Shown here: positions 6,048 to 10,479 of the stretch, piece after piece | How positions within the stretch are numbered: the first letter of the stretch is position 1 | Layout: each line of letters begins with the position of its first letter | Assembly: GCA_000436695.1 (NCBI GenBank) | Contig: HF992515.1 | Coordinates: 1-10,479, forward strand | Reading direction: 5' to 3' | DNA: 10,479 bases | Source: Prevotella sp. CAG:1185 | GTDB taxonomy: Bacteria > Bacteroidota > Bacteroidia > Bacteroidales > Bacteroidaceae | The notes under the pieces: generated by a model | Told to the model about the DNA's origin: nothing | The model's database searches: none | Seen by the model: only the letters and a program-made list of their open reading frames with translations | Position numbers and translations under genes: made by a program

Positions 6048-7634
6048 ATGAAAGAAATAAAATGTCCTAAATGTCAGAGCGTGTTTCAGGTAGACGAGGC
6101 CGACTATGCTTCTATCGTCAGTCAGGTTAAGAATGCCGAGTTTAACGACGAACTCAACAGAAGACTTGAAGAAGTGAGGAAACAATATGATGCCGAACTG
6201 AAGGCCGATGTGATGAAGTCGGAACGGACGTTCGGAGAGAAGCTGTCGGCAAAGGATCTTGAAATAGGAAAAAAGGATACCGAAATAGAACGTCTGAAGG
6301 CTCAGATAGACAGCATGGCGCAGGCCAAAGCGCTTGAAATGGCTGAAGAGATGAACAAGAAAGACAAGGAAATATCTGAACTGAAAGCCAAGATTGAAAG
6401 CACGGCGCAGGCTAAAGCGCTTGAACTGGCAGGAGAGATGAACAAGAAAGACCAGGAGATATCGGAGCTGAAGGCAAAGATAGAAAGTACGGCGCAGGCA
6501 AAGGCGCTTGAACTGACCGGGGAGATGAACAAGAAAGACCAGGAGATATCGGAGCTGAAGGCAAAGATAGAGAGCATGGTACAGACTAATGCGCTTGAGC
6601 TTGCCGGTGAGTTGGCAAAGAAGGACAAGGAGATTTCGGAACTGAAATCCACCATTTCGCAGAGTAAGGATGCCTGTCAGATAGCCGTGCTTGAGGAACA
6701 GCGAAAGGCGCAGGACGCGCTGAAAGAGAAAGACAACAAGATTGTTGAGCTTACGGGCATGGTGAGCATGCAGAAGAATGAGGCCGCACTGCGTGAGAAC
6801 AGCATTAAGGAGACTTACGAGATGCAGCTGAAACAGAAGCAGGAAGAGGTTGACTACTACAAAGACCTGAAGACAAGGATGTCGACAAAGATGGTAGGCG
6901 AGACACTCGAAATACACTGCAGCACGGAGTTCAACCGTATGCGCCCGCTATTCCCAAACGCCTACTTTGAGAAAGACAACGACGCTTCGGGCGGCAGCAA
7001 GGGCGACTTCATCTTCCGCGACTATGAAGACGGATTTGAATATATCTCCATTATGTTCGAGATGAAGAACGAAATGGATCAGACCGCTACAAAGCATAAG
7101 AACGAGGACTTCTTGAAGAAACTCGACGAGGACCGCAGAGCAAAGAAATGCGAGTTTGCCGTACTCGTGTCGCTGCTCGAACCTGAAAGTGAGCTGTACA
7201 ACACGGGCATTGTTGACATGTCGCACCGCTATCCTAAGATGTACGTCATCCGTCCGCAGTTCTTCATCCCACTGATAACGCTGCTTGTGCAGACCTCAAA
7301 AAAGAGCATAGAATATCAGCGTGAGCTTGCCATTGCCCGCAGTCAGTCGGTAGACGTAACCAACTTTGAGAGCCGCCTCAACGACTTCAAAGAGAAGTTT
7401 GCCAACAATTACCGCCTTGCGAGTGAGAAGTTCAAGACAGCCATCGATGAGATAGACAAGTCGATAACTCACCTGCAAAAGATAAAAGAAGCCCTTGTAG
7501 GCTCCGAGCGCAACCTCCGCCTGGCCAACGACAAAGCAGACGGCCTGACAATAAAGAAACTTACATACAACAACCCGACAATGAAAGAGAAATTTAAGGA
7601 AGCACGGGCTGTAGAGGAAGATGAGGACGAATAA
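6048..7634 (+). CDS. DUF2130 (COG4487) coiled-coil protein with tandem repeats
   Basis: This 528-residue cytoplasmic protein has no signal peptide or membrane helix. Residues 1-20 begin MKEIKCPKCQSVFQVDEADY; a single CPKC pair resembles half a zinc ribbon, so metal binding would need a partner chain or other cysteines. Residues about 30-280 are a long, highly charged coiled coil with four tandem 29-residue repeats at 86-201. The C-terminal domain (about 282-440) is the DUF2130 region. It carries a helix with GETLE (284-288), then GDF with Asp320, then FEMKN with Glu338 and Lys340, an order resembling the PD-(D/E)XK nuclease core. A second coiled coil (about 440-500) and an acidic end (EEDEDE) follow. 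The architecture suggests an elongated DNA-acting or scaffold protein, loosely like RmuC, but the family has no function known to me and the nuclease idea is inference. It is monocistronic, with its own promoter and terminator. Confidence 0.85.
   Translation: MKEIKCPKCQSVFQVDEADYASIVSQVKNAEFNDELNRRLEEVRKQYDAELKADVMKSERTFGEKLSAKDLEIGKKDTEIERLKAQIDSMAQAKALEMAEEMNKKDKEISELKAKIESTAQAKALELAGEMNKKDQEISELKAKIESTAQAKALELTGEMNKKDQEISELKAKIESMVQTNALELAGELAKKDKEISELKSTISQSKDACQIAVLEEQRKAQDALKEKDNKIVELTGMVSMQKNEAALRENSIKETYEMQLKQKQEEVDYYKDLKTRMSTKMVGETLEIHCSTEFNRMRPLFPNAYFEKDNDASGGSKGDFIFRDYEDGFEYISIMFEMKNEMDQTATKHKNEDFLKKLDEDRRAKKCEFAVLVSLLEPESELYNTGIVDMSHRYPKMYVIRPQFFIPLITLLVQTSKKSIEYQRELAIARSQSVDVTNFESRLNDFKEKFANNYRLASEKFKTAIDEIDKSITHLQKIKEALVGSERNLRLANDKADGLTIKKLTYNNPTMKEKFKEARAVEEDEDE
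6303..6650 (+). repeat. Four tandem 87-bp repeats inside the DUF2130 gene
   Basis: Four in-frame 87-base units (6303-6389, 6390-6476, 6477-6563, 6564-6650) encode 29-residue repeats of the form (K/Q)I(E/D)S..Q..ALE...E followed by KKD.EISELK. Units 2 and 3 share an unbroken 50-base identity (6435-6484 against 6522-6571), so at least one duplication is recent. Units 1 and 4 have diverged more. Copy number is likely to vary between strains. Confidence 0.9.
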
Positions 7635-7640
7635 ATCAAC

Positions 7641-7720
7641 GGCGTGTTCTATTGATCTCGGAATGCATACTTTTAGCTTTTTAGTATCATTTCACTCCTG
7701 CCGAATCAACAGAACACACC
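7641..7720 (+). terminator. Large imperfect hairpin after the DUF2130 gene
   Basis: Arms 7641-7656 and 7705-7720 pair at 14 of 16 positions. After a one-base bulge, tcgg (7658-7661) pairs with ccga (7701-7704), making a stem of about 20 bases. The 39-base loop contains a smaller hairpin, atact (7667-7671) with agtat (7683-7687). No T-tract follows the right arm, so it is more likely a 3'-UTR stability or processing structure than a terminator. Confidence 0.5.
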
Positions 7721-7741
7721 ATTATTATTATCAACATAAGG

Positions 7742-7788
7742 ATGCAAAACGCTGCATATAGCATGTAGGGTTTTGCATTTTTATTTTA
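7742..7788 (+). terminator. Intrinsic terminator between convergent genes
   Basis: Arms atgcaaaac (7742-7750) and gttttgcat (7770-7778) pair perfectly. Inside, ctgcat (7752-7757) pairs with atgtag (7763-7768) with one G-U, closing a 5-base loop. The T-rich run 7778-7786 follows. This is a strong plus-strand terminator for the DUF2130 transcript. It lies 23 bases beyond the stop of the convergent DUF418 gene; in that direction the hairpin is followed only by 'ccttatg', so it would act more weakly there. Confidence 0.85.
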
Positions 7789-7810
7789 AATCAGCAACAA
7801 GCGCTATTCC

Positions 7811-9049
7811 CTACCCTCTCTGTTTCTGCTTTAACAGCTTAAGGGGTTTGCCGTAGTTGAGCATGCGCCAGATCCACTCCAAGGGGCCGAAAAGGCAGTA
7901 ATGGAGCCACAGACGGCTAAAGAATGTTTGGAGGATAAATATGGTTAGGGCTATAAGCTCTGTCTGCGAAAGGCCTACGCCGGCACCAAGACCGAAGCCT
8001 ATGCCATAGAAAAGAAACATGCCTAATACTGACTGACAGATGTAATTGGTCAATGCCATGCGACCGGGAGCGGCAAGGGCGCGCCATACTGCAGAACGGC
8101 TGCTACGAAGATAAAGCAGGCAGAGGGACGACATATAGGCGAAACCGAGCGGATAGACGCTGACGACGTAAAGCAATGAGTGGGCAGCGTTGCCCAAGGG
8201 ATGACCGCCAACGGCACTCCATGCGTAGACAACAGACAAGGGAATACCGACACTGAAGCCTATAACCGACACGCGGCGCAACAAGTGCCGATGAGATGAG
8301 AGGTCGGCATACATCTTCTGACGCCCGATGTAATAGCCTATCAGGAACAGGCCAAGGACCTTAAAGTAGCGGTTGCCGTCGACAAACTCCTGCACTCTTA
8401 CCAACGCTCCCTGAATAAGAAACTGAAACACCTGAGCGTAACTGTCGGCATCGCGCAGCCAATAGCCGAAGTTTTCTTCTGTTATGCCATACTTGCGGCA
8501 GTAATGCCATTGAGCCTCAACGGCAGGAGCCGAGAGACTTATGCCGAAAATCAGTGTCAGTGTGTCGACAACAACGGGCAAAACAAGGAAGAAGACAGCC
8601 CACGAAAGCATCTTTAGGTTGCTCACGTTTCTGAACAACGGCAGCACCATGCCCATAAGGGCATAAAGCATAAGGATGTCGCCGCTCCAGATGAACATAA
8701 GATGCAGGAATCCTATGACGAGCAACACGGTCATGCGCCTATAGAACAGTCTGAATGCTCCGTCGCCTTTCTGTTCGGCATGACTTATGATTATCGAGAA
8801 GCCCATACCGAAGAGCAGCGAGAACAGTGTGTAAAACTTGCCGTCGATAAACACATACTGCAAGAAACGCACTATCCTGTCCACACCGGCTGAAGGCATT
8901 GACGCAGCAACATCGGCCGGCTGAAACGTATAGAGCGAGAACTCGGGATAGTTGGCAAGGCAAATGCCAAGTAAGGCGAAGCCTCTAAGTGCATCGAGAA
9001 TAATGTAGCGTTCCGATGGCTTTACTGGGGAAAAGGGAGTTTGGGACAT
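7811..9049 (-). CDS. DUF418 / YeiB-like integral membrane protein
   Basis: This 412-residue inner-membrane protein opens with the family's hallmark near residues 14-33 (RYIILDALRGFALLGICLAN). It then has about ten hydrophobic segments, including YTLFSLLFGMGFSIIIS and VLGLFLIGYYIGRQKMY. The C-terminal DUF418 domain (about residues 230-405) ends in FGPLEWIWRMLNYGKPLKLL, again typical. Length is normal for the family and there are no frame breaks. Relatives such as E. coli YeiB are also related to acyltransferase-3-like membrane folds; transport or membrane modification is suspected, but no reaction is established. The ATG at 9049 is followed directly by the motif region, and no ribosome-binding site is seen. 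Upstream lies the second repeat-rich intergenic region, and no convincing promoter was found in it. It is convergent with the DUF2130 gene and unrelated to the pump by position. Confidence 0.92.
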   Translation of the reverse strand: MSQTPFSPVKPSERYIILDALRGFALLGICLANYPEFSLYTFQPADVAASMPSAGVDRIVRFLQYVFIDGKFYTLFSLLFGMGFSIIISHAEQKGDGAFRLFYRRMTVLLVIGFLHLMFIWSGDILMLYALMGMVLPLFRNVSNLKMLSWAVFFLVLPVVVDTLTLIFGISLSAPAVEAQWHYCRKYGITEENFGYWLRDADSYAQVFQFLIQGALVRVQEFVDGNRYFKVLGLFLIGYYIGRQKMYADLSSHRHLLRRVSVIGFSVGIPLSVVYAWSAVGGHPLGNAAHSLLYVVSVYPLGFAYMSSLCLLYLRSSRSAVWRALAAPGRMALTNYICQSVLGMFLFYGIGFGLGAGVGLSQTELIALTIFILQTFFSRLWLHYCLFGPLEWIWRMLNYGKPLKLLKQKQRG

Positions 9050-9059
9050 GGGTATTTTT

Positions 9060-9140
9060 TAGGAGTTAAGGAGTTATGAAGTTAAGGAGTCAAGACGTAT
9101 GCCTTGAGGGGTATTGTCATTTGGAGTTAAAGGAGTTAAA
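9060..9140 (+). repeat. Low-complexity tract (ggagttaagg type)
   Basis: Short imperfect copies of 'ggagttaag/ggagttaaag' occur at about 9061-9090 and 9122-9140, flanking a non-repeated stretch. They lie immediately upstream of the DUF418 start on its own strand. This looks like slippage-prone filler; no function assigned. Confidence 0.6.
9110..9135 (-). repeat. Intergenic repeat module F, copy 2
   Basis: Reverse complement of 1467-1492, 25 of 26 identical. It lies about 60 bases upstream of the DUF418 start and adjoins module A here, whereas at the first locus it is the last module in the series. Confidence 0.65.
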
Positions 9141-9150
9141 GTCAATAGCC

Positions 9151-9187
9151 AACGTAGTGCTTGCGAAAAGAAGCTACAAGGCATTTG
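9151..9187 (-). repeat. Intergenic repeat module A, copy 2
   Basis: Reverse complement of 833-869, 36 of 37 identical, starting 'aacgtagtgcttgcg' on the plus strand. It lies on the same side of module B as at the first locus although it is inverted, which a simple inversion of the whole region would not give. Confidence 0.8.
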
Positions 9188-9228
9188 TATTTTCACTATT
9201 CACTTTAGTCAGACTCATATTGGCGCAA

Positions 9229-9338
9229 TGTAGGGACGTACCCCAGGTACGTCCACCTCATATTCATCATTTCATTCATCATAAGCTATTGTAACACAGG
9301 ATGTTATCCGTTGGACGCACCTGGGGTACGTCCCTACA
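9229..9338 (-). repeat. Stem-loop repeat module B, copy 2 (MITE-like or REP-like)
   Basis: Arms 9229-9255 and 9312-9338 are 27 bases each and pair with one mismatch (A against C). Beyond an A-A mismatch the stem extends by gca/tgc. The 56-base loop, read on the minus strand, matches the loop of 902-1010 closely in its first half ('gataacatcctgtgttacaa') and poorly in its second half. The orientation set by the loop is opposite to copy 1. Confidence 0.82.
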
Positions 9339-9366
9339 ATGCTTATCTAGAAACGCTGTTTAATTT

Positions 9367-9462
9367 TTAATTACGCATCGCGCTCTGCGCCTGCTCTTCA
9401 CTTTCGTCAAACGGCATTTGGATTCTTCGTGTTTTAATGTTCACTTTCACAAGGCAAATCAT
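9367..9462 (-). pseudogene. Possible 31-codon ORF or remnant sharing its end with the ORF at 1225-1374
   Basis: An ATG at 9462 on the minus strand opens 31 codons to a TAA at 9367. The product starts MICLVKVNIKTRRIQMPFDE and ends SEEQAQSAMRN. Only the C-terminal SE(E/K)QAQ and the final Asn-TAA agree with the ORF at 1225-1374; the rest is unrelated. No promoter or ribosome-binding site is seen. It is more likely a repeat-derived remnant than a functional gene. Confidence 0.2.
9387..9403 (+). repeat. Intergenic repeat module D, copy 2
   Basis: 'gcgcctgctcttcactt' matches 1239-1255 at 16 of 17 positions in the same orientation. It is the only shared module not inverted between the two intergenic regions. 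Confidence 0.5.
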
Positions 9463-9488
9463 AATTAGCTAACGCTGAACTTTGTTTC
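9463..9488 (-). repeat. Intergenic repeat module C, copy 2
   Basis: Perfect reverse complement of 1396-1421 (26 of 26). It directly abuts the ATG of the small ORF at 9367-9462 on that ORF's upstream side. Confidence 0.8.
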
Positions 9489-9514
9489 TCCATTCTCAAC
9501 TCTCCATTCTCAAA

Positions 9515-10420
9515 TTACTTCCTGTTTACCATCATCACGCTTATCAGTATTACGGCAAGGCCGGAAAGCTGTATCAGCGTTACGTTCTCATGACCGAGAC
9601 CGGCACCGATGACTACGGCTACTACGGGATTTACATAGGCATGAGTGGCAACTTCGGTGGCGGGACGAACACGCAACAGCCAGATGTATGCCGTGTAAGC
9701 CATCATTGAGCCGAAGACTATGAGATAAGATAATGACAGCCATGAAACGGAGGACACTGCGGAGAGCTGCAAACGGCTGAAATCGCCCGACAATCCTGCA
9801 CATAAGGCAAACACAATACCTGCACCGAGCATCTGCCAAGCCGACGACGCCAGTCCGCCTTCATCGCCATTGTCGCGGATATGATATTTCGAATACAGCG
9901 TGCCGCATGCCCACGATATGCATCCGCCAATAAGCAGAAGCACGCCATACTCATAATGACTGCCGCCGGGACGCTGCATGTTTAGCTGTTCGAGATAGAG
10001 CATTGCCACACCAATAAAGCCAAGGACTATGCCTGCCACGGTGGACACACTTCTGAAGTTGCGACGCCATTGAGGAACATCGAGCAACATAATCCACACT
10101 GCCGTGGACGAAGCCATTATCGCGACAAGACTGCTGCTGACATAGCGCTGGGCAAACATGATGACGCCCTGGTCGACAAACAAAAGAATGATGCCGCACA
10201 CAGCCGACTTCAGGATAAGTCCGCGGCGAAACAGCAACTCGCCACGCATCTTGCAGGCAACGAGCAATATTGTTCCTACCACGACAAAGCGCAACGTTCC
10301 AAGCACAAACGGCGGAAAGTCGCGCAGGCAGACTCCGATGAAATAATATGTTGAGCCCCACACGACGTATATAAGGAAGTAGGCTACAATTATCGCAATG
10401 CGTGATGGCGGATGTGTCAT
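9515..10420 (-). CDS. EamA-family (DMT superfamily) exporter, YedA-like
   Basis: This 301-residue inner-membrane protein has ten predicted helices arranged as two EamA repeats (about residues 8-140 and 157-298). Near the start it carries WGSTYYFIGVCLRDFPPF, the characteristic opening of this exporter group, followed by LRF in the second helix. The second repeat contains ISWACGTLYSKY and a late ATHAYVNPVVAVVIGAGLGHE segment, which corresponds to the conserved 'Pro-Val' helix before the last one. Length and repeat pattern are normal and there are no breaks. Relatives export amino acids or other small metabolites, but the substrate here cannot be told. The ATG at 10420 is preceded by AT-rich sequence on the minus strand. 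Downstream, no hairpin terminator is visible before the repeats of 9050-9514, so read-through toward the DUF418 gene is possible. Confidence 0.93.
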   Translation of the reverse strand: MTHPPSRIAIIVAYFLIYVVWGSTYYFIGVCLRDFPPFVLGTLRFVVVGTILLVACKMRGELLFRRGLILKSAVCGIILLFVDQGVIMFAQRYVSSSLVAIMASSTAVWIMLLDVPQWRRNFRSVSTVAGIVLGFIGVAMLYLEQLNMQRPGGSHYEYGVLLLIGGCISWACGTLYSKYHIRDNGDEGGLASSAWQMLGAGIVFALCAGLSGDFSRLQLSAVSSVSWLSLSYLIVFGSMMAYTAYIWLLRVRPATEVATHAYVNPVVAVVIGAGLGHENVTLIQLSGLAVILISVMMVNRK

Positions 10421-10479
10421 AGGCAGATTGTTTGGTCAATAATAATAATTAATGAATGTCCGCAAGTTGCCAATCAATA
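10421..10479 (-). promoter_or_regulatory. Upstream region of the EamA gene, possible weak promoter
   Basis: On the minus strand TATTATTG lies about 15 bases before the ATG. It differs from TAnnTTTG at one position and has a TTG 18 bases upstream of it. This is a plausible but weak Bacteroidetes promoter in AT-rich sequence where such matches are easily found by chance. Confidence 0.3.

Larger units (their letters stand above)
9050..9514. other. Second repeat-rich intergenic region
   Basis: These 465 bases separate two minus-strand genes. They contain 'ggagttaagg' low-complexity tracts (about 9060-9140) overlapping module F (9110-9135), module A (9151-9187), stem-loop module B (9229-9338), module D (9387-9403) within a 31-codon minus-strand ORF (9367-9462), module C (9463-9488) and a short 'ccattctcaa' tandem tract (about 9490-9515). 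Modules A, B, C and F are in the orientation opposite to their copies in 802-1716; D is in the same orientation. No hairpin terminator for the EamA gene and no clear promoter for the DUF418 gene were identified. Confidence 0.8.

Noticed and set aside
5946..6917. A 323-codon open frame on the minus strand across the DUF2130 gene
   Set aside because: Its product is a Leu/Phe/Arg-rich repetitive sequence that mirrors the coiled-coil repeats in antisense. It also runs over the promoter and start of the well-supported plus-strand gene. A shadow frame.
9951..10439. A 162-codon minus-strand frame overlapping the EamA gene
   Set aside because: Cys/Arg/His-rich composition with no domain, in a different frame from the clear DMT transporter. 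Typical shadow.

Overview
The window reads as a chromosomal segment from a Bacteroidales bacterium, most like the Prevotella/Bacteroides lineage. The grounds are the lack of purine-rich Shine-Dalgarno sequences, promoter -7 boxes of the TAnnTTTG type (1687-1694 and 6014-6021), an 'SAQ' signal-peptide end on the outer-membrane protein, and AT-rich intergenic DNA built from 'gaattatgaa'/'ggagttaagg' low-complexity tracts. Genus is not determined.

Layout. 1-801 (+): an AraC-family regulator, probably cut at its 5' end by the window edge. 802-1716: 915 bases of repeat-rich intergenic DNA ending in the promoter of the next operon, with a possible 49-codon ORF on the minus strand. 1717-5841 (+): a tight three-gene operon for a tripartite drug efflux pump: TolC-type outer-membrane factor, EmrA/HlyD-type periplasmic adaptor and 14-helix EmrB-like MFS pump, closed by a long hairpin terminator. 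6048-7634 (+): a DUF2130/COG4487 coiled-coil protein with its own good promoter, four tandem 29-residue repeats and a nuclease-like C-terminal domain, followed by two hairpins, one a strong intrinsic terminator. 7811-9049 (-): a DUF418/YeiB-like membrane protein. 9050-9514: a second repeat-rich intergenic region. 9515-10420 (-): an EamA/DMT-family exporter.

How it works together. The three pump genes form one transenvelope machine: the MFS protein moves substrate across the inner membrane, the adaptor bridges the periplasm and the TolC-like trimer opens the outer membrane. The AraC protein lies upstream in the same direction and is a plausible regulator. The pump promoter has a good -7 box but no visible -33 box, which suits activator dependence. 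The DUF2130, DUF418 and EamA genes show no functional link to the pump.

The least ordinary feature is the pair of intergenic regions about 8 kb apart. They share at least five short modules (26-bp, 37-bp and about 110-bp units among them) in a shuffled order, most of them individually inverted. The largest is a 109-110-base stem-loop with 27-base arms and a half-conserved loop. These look like families of small dispersed repeats. The DUF2130 gene, with a recent internal duplication and a possible PD-(D/E)XK core, is the second point of interest. I see no CRISPR array, tRNA, rRNA, intact insertion sequence or obvious defence island.
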